A stretch of DNA of 64,000 nt from CAVTND01 sp963735955. GTDB lineage: Bacteria; Pseudomonadota; Gammaproteobacteria; Burkholderiales; Burkholderiaceae_F. The translations under genes were made by a program, and so were the position numbers. The stretch spans positions 62,001-126,000 of the forward strand of contig CAVTND010000016.1 in assembly GCA_963735955.1 (NCBI GenBank). Reading direction: 5' to 3'. Shown piece by piece: positions 17,629 to 25,006 of the stretch (its first letter is position 1; each line of letters starts with the position of its first letter). Below the pieces are notes generated by a model, which did no database searches, was not told the DNA's origin, and saw nothing but the letters and a program-made list of their open reading frames with translations.

Positions 17629-17665
17629 AAAGCCGCTCCAGACCGCTGGCAGGCGGCTTTTTTAT
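17629..17665 (+). terminator. Rho-independent terminator
   Basis: Outer stem AAAGCCGC / GCGGCTTT with an inner stem CCAG-ACCG-CTGG, followed by a T-run. It would end transcription from rpsI after the repeat cluster, or end a very short transcript that starts inside the cluster. Confidence 0.75.
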
Positions 17666-17714
17666 TGCTTGGACGCGGGCATCTCGATCTCGAGCAGCTC
17701 AAACCTCTGGCGAG

Positions 17715-18455
17715 ATGAAGCGAAAACTCTGGTTTCAGAAACTGTCCGTCAAAGGGCCTCGGGTCGCCGTCAGAGCACATCTGCCCTGGCCGCTGCGCAT
17801 TGTTGCGGCAATTGTCTTGCTGGCGCTTGCAGGCGTCGGCGGACTTGCTCTTTACGAGCACGGCCGGACTCTCGGCGCGCCGGACCGAGCTCAGCTTGCC
17901 GCCGAGCTTGAAAAATCGCAAAGTCTCCTGCGAGAGGCGCAATCCGACCGGATCCGCAATGCGAGTGCGGCCGCACAGGCGGAAAACCAGCTCAAGGTAG
18001 AGCGCGCGGCGCAGGAACAGCTTGCGGCGCAGCTGAAGTTGATGGAGAACGACAACGCCAAATTGCGCGAGGACCTGGCGTTCTTCGAAAGCCTGTTGCC
18101 GATGCCGGCGGTGGCCAAAGGAGTCGTGATCCGCAGCTTCCGGATACAGCCGGACTCCGAGGCGGAGCCGAACACGATGCGATATCGCCTGCTGGTTCAG
18201 CAAAGCGGCAAGCCGGAACGCGACTTTGTTGGTACGGTGAACCTGAAGGTCAGTTTGCAGCAGGGTGGCCGTCCCTGGGTTCTTGAGGTTCCGGACCCCC
18301 GCTCACCCGAATCGGCTATAGCACTGTCTTTTCGCCACTATCAGAGGGTCGAAGGGACGTTTACGCTGCCAGCTGGCGCAGTGATCCGCTCAGTGCAAGT
18401 AGCGATTGAGGCGAACGGCCAGACGCAGGCGCAACAGACGTTCGCGACGCCATAG
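17715..18455 (+). CDS. DUF6776-type membrane-anchored coiled-coil protein
   Basis: 246 residues from the ATG at 17715. The open frame starts far upstream at 17139, but that part reads through repeats and rpsI. It has a basic N-terminus, one membrane helix (about residues 29-46), and a coiled coil rich in Ala/Glu/Leu from about residue 60 to 120. A C-terminal soluble beta-rich domain begins near VVIRSFRIQPDSEAEP and contains FRHYQRVEGTFTLP. I recognise it as a conserved proteobacterial family of unknown function. It lies directly before a bactofilin gene (12 bases), suggesting a joint envelope or cytoskeletal role. Confidence 0.72.
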   Translation: MKRKLWFQKLSVKGPRVAVRAHLPWPLRIVAAIVLLALAGVGGLALYEHGRTLGAPDRAQLAAELEKSQSLLREAQSDRIRNASAAAQAENQLKVERAAQEQLAAQLKLMENDNAKLREDLAFFESLLPMPAVAKGVVIRSFRIQPDSEAEPNTMRYRLLVQQSGKPERDFVGTVNLKVSLQQGGRPWVLEVPDPRSPESAIALSFRHYQRVEGTFTLPAGAVIRSVQVAIEANGQTQAQQTFATP

Positions 18456-18467
18456 AGGAGGATGACC

Positions 18468-18887
18468 ATGTTCGGAAGCAAGGCGACGACGCCAACCACC
18501 ATCGGCACGCTGATAGGGACGGGCACAGTTATCGAAGGGACGGTCTCCTACGCGGGAGGCCTGAGAGTGGATGGCGCGGTTAGTGGCGATCTGCGCTGCG
18601 CTCAAGGCAAGGCGGGGATGGTCATCATCAGCGAGCACGGCAAAGTTACGGGCGAGGTTCACGCTGCCCATCTCGTGGTTTCGGGTTGCATCGTCGGACC
18701 GGTTCATGTCACTGACCTGCTCGAGCTGCAGCCCACCGCCCGCGTGTCAGGAGATGTGCACTATCGGGCGCTCGAAATTCATAATGGCGCCGTGGTCGAG
18801 GGACGACTTATCCACGAGTCCGCGGATGTTTCTGACCAAAGGCCGGCCTTGAAACTGGCCGCAGGCGGCGCCACCTTGGACACTTGA
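18468..18887 (+). CDS. Bactofilin family cytoskeletal protein
   Basis: 139 residues from the ATG at 18468. An ATG at 18462 lies at zero distance from the GAGGAGG ribosome binding site (18455-18461), so the second ATG, six bases away, is preferred. The protein is one long right-handed beta-helix typical of bactofilins: TLIGTGTVIEGTVSYAGGLR, DGAVSGDLRC, GEVHAAHLVVSGCIVGPVH, ARVSGDVHYRALEIHNGAVVEG. These polymerise without nucleotide and scaffold envelope proteins. It is co-transcribed with the upstream coiled-coil membrane protein. Confidence 0.88.
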   Translation: MFGSKATTPTTIGTLIGTGTVIEGTVSYAGGLRVDGAVSGDLRCAQGKAGMVIISEHGKVTGEVHAAHLVVSGCIVGPVHVTDLLELQPTARVSGDVHYRALEIHNGAVVEGRLIHESADVSDQRPALKLAAGGATLDT

Positions 18888-18917
18888 GACGAATCAAGTC
18901 TGGAGTAGGGTGGCGTC

Positions 18918-18923
18918 TATAAT
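18918..18923 (+). promoter_or_regulatory. -10 box of the erpA promoter
   Basis: A perfect TATAAT stands 43 bases before the erpA start codon. No good -35 hexamer is found 16-18 bases upstream (CAAGTC), so the promoter may need an activator, or be repressed by an Fe-S regulator such as IscR. That last point is inference only. Confidence 0.5.
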
Positions 18924-18965
18924 GGCAACACGCAAGCGAGCTGCCGTCGCAGCCTGGAGCACTTC

Positions 18966-19316
18966 ATGAACGCAGTTGTGGAAATGCCCGCACCACTGGT
19001 CTTTACCGATGCCGCGGCGCAGAAAGTCAAGACCCTGATCGACGAAGAGGGCAACCCCGAGTTGAAGCTGCGGGTATTCGTCCAGGGGGGCGGCTGCTCC
19101 GGCTTTCAGTACGGATTCACCTTTGACGAAGTTGTCAACGAGGACGATGCCACGATGGAAAAGAATGGCGTCACCTTGTTGATCGATTCGATGAGCTATC
19201 AGTATCTTGTCGGCGCCGAGATTGACTACAAAGAAGATCTGGAAGGCGCGCAGTTCGTCATCAAGAATCCGAATGCGACGACCACCTGCGGTTGCGGTTC
19301 ATCGTTCTCCGCCTAG
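18966..19316 (+). CDS. erpA: Iron-sulfur cluster insertion protein ErpA
   Basis: 116 residues. An A-type carrier delivering Fe-S clusters to apo-enzymes, including those of isoprenoid synthesis. The three cluster cysteines are seen in QGGGCSGFQYGFTFD and in the C-terminal TTCGCGSSF. The betaproteobacterial ErpA start (VVEMPAPLVFTDAAAQKVKTL) is present. GGAG eight bases upstream supports the start. It is followed by a strong terminator, so transcribed singly. Confidence 0.95.
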   Translation: MNAVVEMPAPLVFTDAAAQKVKTLIDEEGNPELKLRVFVQGGGCSGFQYGFTFDEVVNEDDATMEKNGVTLLIDSMSYQYLVGAEIDYKEDLEGAQFVIKNPNATTTCGCGSSFSA

Positions 19317-19332
19317 TTTCTGGTCATACCTG

Positions 19333-19357
19333 AAAAGGCGCCCGCGGGCGCCTTTTT
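19333..19357 (+). terminator. Rho-independent terminator of erpA
   Basis: Stem AAAAGGCGCC / GGCGCC with a CGCG loop, followed by TTTTTCTTT. It is symmetrical enough to act also for the convergent anmK transcript. Confidence 0.9.
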
Positions 19358-19382
19358 CTTTGGTGACGCGGTGTCTCGCGAT

Positions 19383-20519
19383 TCAGGCAGGGTAGAGCGC
19401 ACCCAGCACGCGCAGGCCGCGCGCGCCGGTAACACTCGGCAAATTGCCGAAGCGGCGTTCAGTGAATGCTCGGGCGAGCCAGGCAAAGGCCATCGCCTCC
19501 ACGTGCTCGGGTGCAATGCCCAGTGCTGCCGAGGTTTGTACCGGTCTTGGGGCAGCAAGGCGGCTGAGTGCATTCATCAGCGTGACGTTGCGTGCACCGC
19601 CGCCGCAGACGATAAGGTCGCGGACGGCGGGGCACCAGCGCTCGATCGCATCGGCAATCGAGCGTGCCGTCAGCTCGGTTAGAGTAGCCAGCACATCGGC
19701 GGCCCGACCGCGATGGTCGTCAGTCAGATTGTCGAGCCAGGCCGCCGAAAACAACTCGCGCCCGGTGCTCTTGGGCGGTCGCTTCATGAAGAAAGGTTCT
19801 TGCAGCATGCGGGCCAGCAACGGGGGATCCACCTGGCCGCGCGCTGCGAAGAGGCCATCCTGATCAAAGGCGGTGCCCCAGTACTTCTGCGTCCAGGCGT
19901 CAAGCAGCACGTTACCCGGCCCACAGTCAAATCCGATCACCTCGGCCTCGTTCATTAGGCTGGTGATGTTGCTGATGCCCCCGACATTGATGATCGCGCG
20001 CGGCGCATTGCTCAAGAACACCTGCGCATGAAATGCAGGTACCAGCGGCGCGCCATGACCACCGGCGGCTAGGTCCCGGCTCCGGAAGTCGGCGATGACG
20101 TCGATGCCCGTGAGTTCCGCCAGGCGAGCAGGAGCGTTCAGTTGAACCGAGTAACCATGGTCTGGCCGGTGTCGGACGGTCTGTCCATGGGCGCCGATGG
20201 CAACCACGCTCGAGGCGTCGACGCCGGCAAGCTGCAGCACGGACATCACGGCGTCGGTGTAAACGCTGGCCAGCGAGAGTGCCGCGCGGCTGCTGACTTC
20301 AATTTCGTCGCCGGCGGAGACGCAAAGAGCTCCGAGTGTTGCCCGCAACTCAGTCGAGTACGGTCGATGGACGTGTGCCTCCAGGCGCGGCATCAGGCCT
20401 GCAAAGTCGACCAGCGCCGCATCGACCCCATCCAGGCTGGTGCCGGACATCAGCCCGACGAACCATAGCGGTGACGGTCCGTCCGCGACAGCGGGCGGGG
20501 AAACTGCGCCAGCCAGCAT
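19383..20519 (-). CDS. anmK: Anhydro-N-acetylmuramic acid kinase
   Basis: 378 residues. It phosphorylates 1,6-anhydro-MurNAc released during peptidoglycan turnover and opens the anhydro ring, giving MurNAc-6-phosphate. Recognised by FVGLMSGTSLDGVDAALVDF, VVAIGAHGQTVRHRP, VADFRSRDLAAGGHGAPLVP and INVGGISNIT, then GFDCGPGNVLLD. It lies eight bases downstream of the M23 peptidase gene, a common pair in betaproteobacteria that joins wall cutting with wall recycling. Confidence 0.95.
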   Translation of the reverse strand: MLAGAVSPPAVADGPSPLWFVGLMSGTSLDGVDAALVDFAGLMPRLEAHVHRPYSTELRATLGALCVSAGDEIEVSSRAALSLASVYTDAVMSVLQLAGVDASSVVAIGAHGQTVRHRPDHGYSVQLNAPARLAELTGIDVIADFRSRDLAAGGHGAPLVPAFHAQVFLSNAPRAIINVGGISNITSLMNEAEVIGFDCGPGNVLLDAWTQKYWGTAFDQDGLFAARGQVDPPLLARMLQEPFFMKRPPKSTGRELFSAAWLDNLTDDHRGRAADVLATLTELTARSIADAIERWCPAVRDLIVCGGGARNVTLMNALSRLAAPRPVQTSAALGIAPEHVEAMAFAWLARAFTERRFGNLPSVTGARGLRVLGALYPA

Positions 20520-20526
20520 GCGCTGG

Positions 20527-22014
20527 TCAGCGCTCGGTCACGGCAAGCCGAACGCGCTCGAGCAGCGCGAGTTGTTCCCGCAGCGGTTCGGCGTTGGCCA
20601 TGAATGCGGGCCGCATCTGCCCCGGCAATGGGGCCACTGAGGGCAGAGTGGCAGTCATCGGATTGACGTGCCGGCCATTTTGCTTGAGTTCAAAGTGAAG
20701 ATGAGGGCCGGTGGCCCAGCCGGTCGCGCCAACGAGACCGATCAGATCTCCCTGGGAAAGCCGAGCGCCCTTGACGGTTCCAGGCGCAATTGACTTGAGG
20801 TGCGCATACAAGGTGGAGTGTTTCGCATCGTGGCGTACTTCGACCACATTTCCATAGCCGCTTTGCCACCCGGCGAACTCCACCATGCCGCCTGCAACGG
20901 TTCGGACCCGGGTGCCCAATTCGGCCGCGTAGTCGATACCGCGATGCGCCGTGCCATATCCGAACAAGGGATGAGCGCGATTGGCGGTGAAGCCTGAATT
21001 GACCCGTGTGTAGGGCAAGGGCGAGCGCAGAAACCCGCGCTGCATCGCGCGCCCGTCAATCGAGTAGTAGCCGCCATTCTTGCTGCCATCGGCGAACCAA
21101 TAGGCGTCGACGCGTCGGCGTTGGATGACGACCTCGACCGCCAGCAATCGCCCTGGCCGCAGAAACTCAGCACCTGCATGGAAAGTCTCGTAAACCACCC
21201 GGAACGAATCTCCAGGCTGCAAGTCCCGATGGAAGTCGATCTGGCCCTCGAGTGCATCCACGATCTGTTGTGCGATGGAGTCCGGTACCCCGGCCGAATC
21301 GGCGGCACCGAACAGCGATCCACGGACCTCGCCGCTCCTCATTTCGACGCGTCGTTCCAGTGCGATTTGACGCTCGCTGACCTGGAAGCTGCCATCGGTG
21401 CCCGCGCGGTCCAGGCTGAATATTTTCGACGTCGCGCCTGCGTTGAGCTGCTCGCCGCCGGCAAACACGCGCAGCCAGCGGAGTTCACCGTCGGCGTTCA
21501 AGCTTGCCCGTACGAACTGACCGGGGATCAGCCGCGAAAGCGCCTGCGCCGCGGGACTTTTCGCGATGAATCGTGCCGCCGCGTCGTCCGCGATTCCGAG
21601 CCGGGAGAAGAGGGACAGCGTGGTGTCGCCGCGCTCGACATGCGCCTCCCGGACGAACTGCTCGTCCGAGAGCGGTACCAGCAGCAACTGATCGGTGATC
21701 GGTGGCGTTGCGATGGTCTGCACTACCGGCCGGGGCTGCAGCGAATCCAGATCGAGCACCGATGGCGCCGCCGCCAGCGCTGCGACCGCCGCCGATAGCG
21801 GCAGCAGCGAAGCCACGGCAGCCAGCTCGATCCGGCTTCCCGTTTGCGAGTGGAACTGCCGCCAACGCCGGGCAGCGAGCCGAAGGCCAAGCCGCAGGTC
21901 AGCGCGTGGCAGGGCCAGCACTGACGCGAACTTCGCGGTAGATCGTTTGGATAGAATCCGAATCGCCACGGCTGATGGAAAGCGGCGCGTCTTGCGGCGC
22001 GCGGAACGCTGCAT
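20527..22014 (-). CDS. M23 family peptidoglycan endopeptidase (MepM-like)
   Basis: 495 residues. The N-terminal cytoplasmic part is basic, followed by a hydrophobic anchor around residues 65-82. A LysM/OapA-like region (DTTLSLFSRLGIADDAA) comes next, then the C-terminal M23 domain. The zinc ligands are visible in HRGIDYAAELGTRV and GPHLHFELKQNGRHVNP. The enzyme cuts peptide cross-links during wall growth. It is transcribed divergently from tyrS, with MITE copy 2 between them, and probably forms an operon with anmK. Confidence 0.9.
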   Translation of the reverse strand: MQRSARRKTRRFPSAVAIRILSKRSTAKFASVLALPRADLRLGLRLAARRWRQFHSQTGSRIELAAVASLLPLSAAVAALAAAPSVLDLDSLQPRPVVQTIATPPITDQLLLVPLSDEQFVREAHVERGDTTLSLFSRLGIADDAAARFIAKSPAAQALSRLIPGQFVRASLNADGELRWLRVFAGGEQLNAGATSKIFSLDRAGTDGSFQVSERQIALERRVEMRSGEVRGSLFGAADSAGVPDSIAQQIVDALEGQIDFHRDLQPGDSFRVVYETFHAGAEFLRPGRLLAVEVVIQRRRVDAYWFADGSKNGGYYSIDGRAMQRGFLRSPLPYTRVNSGFTANRAHPLFGYGTAHRGIDYAAELGTRVRTVAGGMVEFAGWQSGYGNVVEVRHDAKHSTLYAHLKSIAPGTVKGARLSQGDLIGLVGATGWATGPHLHFELKQNGRHVNPMTATLPSVAPLPGQMRPAFMANAEPLREQLALLERVRLAVTER

Positions 22015-22084
22015 TGGGAAGGTGGCGATTATAGCCGGCCGACCCGTCCGCCCCGGGAGCAGACGCTCCGACTCATCCGGAAAT

Positions 22085-22365
22085 CTAGGACCTGTTCATA
22101 CTAAACGCGGGAGTTCGAAAGCCAATGACGGGATGCAGTGCAAGGCGTCGGGAGCGCGGTTGGGCAAGCCCAATGAGCGAGCCTCATTGGCAACTGCGCG
22201 CAGCAATGCGCCCGCCATTGGCTTTCCCGAAGGGTTGGGCCGAAATGCGGCGTCTGCTGTGTCGCCGGAGGTTGCCCATGGAACCATCATGGGCAACCTC
22301 CGCCTTCGCGCATCCCTCCGCCTTGCGGCCCAACGCATCTCCCGTTTTGGTGTGAGCAGGCCCTA
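22085..22365. mobile_element. MITE-like repeat, copy 2 (fused to the tyrS start)
   Basis: 281 bases. The ends match copies 1 and 3 with a few changes (CTAGGACCTGTTCATAC left; the right end reads GTGAGCAGGCCCTA). The conserved interior GGTTGGGCCGAAATGCGGCG and GCGGCCCAACGCATCTCCCG is present. A private palindrome, GGAGGTTGCCCATG / CATGGGCAACCTCC, occupies 22268-22301. It is the most diverged copy. Its last base is immediately followed by the ATG of tyrS, so it forms the whole proximal leader, including the AGCAGG that would act as ribosome binding site. Confidence 0.82.
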
Positions 22366-23604
22366 ATGCCCTCCGACGCCAGAACCTACCCGGTCACCGC
22401 CGACGTTCACAGTGCGCTTTCCCTGATCAAGGGTGGCAGCCATGAACTGCTGATCGAGTCCGAGTTCGAAGGCAAGCTGGCACGCTCGGCGGCGACGGGA
22501 CGGCCGCTGCGCTGCAAGCTGGGCCTCGACCCGACCGCACCCGACATTCATCTTGGCCACACCGTGGTGTTGGACAAGTTGCGCCAGCTGCAGGACCTCG
22601 GGCACACGGTGATTTTTCTGATCGGAGACTTCACCGGCATGATCGGTGACCCGTCCGGACGCAATGCGCTGCGGCCACCCCTGACGCGCGAGGAAATCGA
22701 CGCTAACGCGAAAACGTACTTCGCCCAGGCCGCGCTGGTGCTCGATCGTGCCAAGACCGAAATTCGCTACAACTCGGAGTGGTCCGAGCCGCTCGGCGCG
22801 GCCGGCATGATCAGGCTGGCGGCCAGGTACACACTGGCACGCCTGCTCGAGCGTGACGACTTTGCCAAGCGCTACCGCGAAAACTCGCCGATTGCCATGC
22901 ACGAACTGCTGTATCCCCTGATGCAGGGCTATGACTCAGTGGCGCTGGAGTCCGATCTCGAGCTCGGTGGCACTGACCAGAAATTCAATCTGCTGGTGGG
23001 TCGAGAACTTCAGCGGCATTGGGGGCAGGAGCCGCAGTGCATTCTGACCATGCCGTTGCTCGAGGGGATCGACGGCACCGAGAAGATGTCCAAGAGCAAG
23101 GGCAACTACATCGGCATCACCGAGTCGCCGTTCGAGATGTACGGCAAGACCATGTCTATCTCCGATGAACTCATGTGGCGCTGGTATGAGCTTCTTTCCC
23201 GGCGTAGCCCTGATGAACGTGCAGCCCTGCAACGACAGGTGCGCGAAGGACGCAATCCGCGCGATGCTAAGGCACTGCTCGCCAAGGAAATCGTCGCGCG
23301 CTTCCATTCGGAGCGCGATGCGAACCTCGCGGACTTCGAGTTCATGGCGCGATTCAAGGCCGGCGCCATTCCCGACGACATGCCCGAAGTGATACTCCAT
23401 GCTGCCGACGGCATGATCAGCGTGACAAGCCTGCTGAAACAGGCCGGCCTCGCGCCATCGACCAGCGAAGCCGTCCGCAATATCGAGCAGGGCGGGGTGA
23501 GGATTGACAGCGAAAAGATCAGTGATCGGGCTCTTACGCTTGGCAAGGGAACCTACGTGGTGCAGGTCGGCAAGCGCAAGTGGGCACGCGTCACCGTGAG
23601 TTGA
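22366..23604 (+). CDS. tyrS: Tyrosyl-tRNA synthetase
   Basis: 412 residues. It charges tRNA-Tyr in the cytoplasm. The class I signatures are seen as HLGHTVVLDKLRQL (HIGH variant) and KMSKSKGNYIG. A C-terminal S4 RNA-binding domain is present (SVTSLLKQAGLAPSTSEAVRNIEQG). ATG 22366 gives the normal family N-terminus (VHSALSLIKGGSHELL follows). It is unusual in that MITE copy 2 reaches the base before the ATG. It is followed by dtd 28 bases downstream. Confidence 0.96.
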   Translation: MPSDARTYPVTADVHSALSLIKGGSHELLIESEFEGKLARSAATGRPLRCKLGLDPTAPDIHLGHTVVLDKLRQLQDLGHTVIFLIGDFTGMIGDPSGRNALRPPLTREEIDANAKTYFAQAALVLDRAKTEIRYNSEWSEPLGAAGMIRLAARYTLARLLERDDFAKRYRENSPIAMHELLYPLMQGYDSVALESDLELGGTDQKFNLLVGRELQRHWGQEPQCILTMPLLEGIDGTEKMSKSKGNYIGITESPFEMYGKTMSISDELMWRWYELLSRRSPDERAALQRQVREGRNPRDAKALLAKEIVARFHSERDANLADFEFMARFKAGAIPDDMPEVILHAADGMISVTSLLKQAGLAPSTSEAVRNIEQGGVRIDSEKISDRALTLGKGTYVVQVGKRKWARVTVS

Positions 23605-23632
23605 GCGCTTGTGGTGAACTGAACTCCAAGGG

Positions 23633-24097
23633 ATGATCGCGCTGCTCCAGCGCGCCACGCGCGGCTCAGTACGAATCGACGGCAAGCTGGCCGGCGAAAT
23701 CGGCCCTGGACTGGTAGTGTTTCTGTGCGCCGAGCGCAATGACGGGGAGGCGCAGGCCGAGACGCTGCTGAGCAAGCTGCTTGCTTTCCGCGTTTTCGCC
23801 GACGCCGACGGCAAGATGAATCGCAACGTGAGCGAGGTTGAAGGTGGGTTGCTTCTCGTACCGCAGTTCACGCTCGCCGCGGATACCAGATCGGGCACGC
23901 GACCGGGCTTCAGCAGTGCGGCGGCCCCCGAGCTCGCTGCGCGCCTGTTCAAGCATTTCGTCGCGCTTGCGCGAACGCGTCATCCAAGAACGGCAAGTGG
24001 CGAATTCGGCGCGATGATGCAGGTAGAGTTGGTCAACGACGGCCCGGTGACCTTCTGGCTTCAGACCGGGTCCGGGCAGAGAGGGAGTCGGCAATGA
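23633..24097 (+). CDS. dtd: D-aminoacyl-tRNA deacylase
   Basis: 154 residues. It hydrolyses D-tyrosyl-tRNA and other mischarged D-aminoacyl-tRNAs, also Gly-tRNA-Ala. Diagnostic motifs are MIALLQRATRGSVRIDG, then LLVPQFTLAADTRSGTRPGFSSAA (containing the SQFTL-type motif, here PQFTL) and GEFGAMMQVELVNDGPVTFW, the NxGP-type motif as NDGP. The neighbour tyrS makes functional sense. The stop overlaps the next start by four bases. Confidence 0.94.
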   Translation: MIALLQRATRGSVRIDGKLAGEIGPGLVVFLCAERNDGEAQAETLLSKLLAFRVFADADGKMNRNVSEVEGGLLLVPQFTLAADTRSGTRPGFSSAAAPELAARLFKHFVALARTRHPRTASGEFGAMMQVELVNDGPVTFWLQTGSGQRGSRQ

Positions 24098-24720
24098 AAC
24101 TATGGAGCGAATCGTTTGCGGACGGCAAGCCGATCCCCGGCGAGTACGCGTTTTGCGTGATCGATCCAGGCAATCATGTGAAGTTGTCGTCCAATCGCAA
24201 CCCGCATATGGCGTGGGGTGATCCGCCCGCGGGCACGCAGTCACTGGCATTGATCTGCCACGACGTGGACGTGCCAAGCAAGCCTGACGACCTGTTCAAG
24301 ACTGACCGCGAAATTCCTGCCAGCCTGCCACGGGTCGACTTCTTCCACTGGGTGCTGGTCGGTATTGCCGCCAATGAGCGCGCAATTGAAGCGGGTTCCT
24401 ATTCGAAGGAAGTCACGCCGCGCGGCAAGAGCGGTCCGGCAACGGCGCAAGGTCCGCAGCAGGGTATCAATGACTATACGGGCTGGTTCGCGTCTGACCA
24501 CGATATGAGTGGCGATTATTTCGGCTACGACGGACCCTGCCCGCCGTGGAACGACTCGATCCTGCATCACTACCGCTTCACGCTCTACGCGCTTGACGTC
24601 GCCGAACTGGACGTCGGACACCGCTTCACTGGACCGGATGCACTCAAGGCGATCAAGGGCCATGTGCTTGCACAGGCGGTGATTACGGGCACATACACGC
24701 TCAATCCCCGTCTCGCTTGA
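24094..24720 (+). CDS. YbhB/YbcL-family PEBP-like protein
   Basis: 208 residues of the phosphatidylethanolamine-binding/Raf-kinase-inhibitor superfamily, bacterial branch. Family landmarks are NRNPHMAWGDPPAGTQSLALICHD (the DPD-like region), FFHWVLVGIA, then YDGPCPPWNDSILHHYRFTLYALDV (the GPxPP..xxHRY-type motif). It is predicted cytoplasmic, with no signal peptide. The function in bacteria is uncertain. The start ATG overlaps the dtd stop (ATGA), so it is translationally coupled to dtd. Confidence 0.88.
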   Translation: MKLWSESFADGKPIPGEYAFCVIDPGNHVKLSSNRNPHMAWGDPPAGTQSLALICHDVDVPSKPDDLFKTDREIPASLPRVDFFHWVLVGIAANERAIEAGSYSKEVTPRGKSGPATAQGPQQGINDYTGWFASDHDMSGDYFGYDGPCPPWNDSILHHYRFTLYALDVAELDVGHRFTGPDALKAIKGHVLAQAVITGTYTLNPRLA

Positions 24721-24838
24721 GGGTTCGCGCTCCGTTTCCGGGCTGACTGACATCGATGCGATCAGCCTGTCGATGCTGCGACTGCTCGCTGGGCAGATGG
24801 CAAGTGATCAGTATCCACTTGCACGCGGCCGCGAGGTC
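24721..24838. other. Intergenic sequence before the glyA palindrome
   Basis: About 118 bases with no gene, and no terminator that I can see. A promoter for glyA might lie here, but I find no strong consensus. Confidence 0.3.
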
Positions 24839-25005
24839 AGAGTTTGTCCGTCAATGATTCGTGCGTCCCTCCGGGTTGTCGCCAGAGAGCCCGCCTGCGG
24901 CGTTGCGCAGCTTGGCCGTAGATGGACTACTGTCCTGCGCTGCGCGCCTTGCAGGTAGGCTCTCTGGCGACAACGCATCCCACGAATCATTGACGGACAA
25001 ACTCT
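24839..25005. repeat. Long near-perfect palindrome forming the glyA leader
   Basis: 167 bases. The outer arms are 25 bp and perfectly complementary (24839-24863 and 24981-25005, beginning AGAGTTTGTCCGTCAATG). The inner arms are 17 bp, also perfect (24875-24891 and 24958-24974, GTTGTCGCCAGAGAGCC). Shorter CCTGC/GCAGG and GCGCAGC/GCTGCGC pairs lie nearer the centre. The right arm ends two bases before the glyA ATG. It is unlike the MITE and REP-like families in this window and has no second copy here. Confidence 0.85.
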
Positions 25006-25006
25006 C

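Noticed and set aside
17139..17714. N-terminal extension of the DUF6776-type protein through the repeats
   Set aside because: The extension is translated repeat sequence and overlaps rpsI. The membrane helix and start codon fit ATG 17715.
24839..25005. Riboswitch before glyA
   Set aside because: The structure is one long symmetrical palindrome without the asymmetrical conserved loops of glycine, SAM or folate riboswitches.
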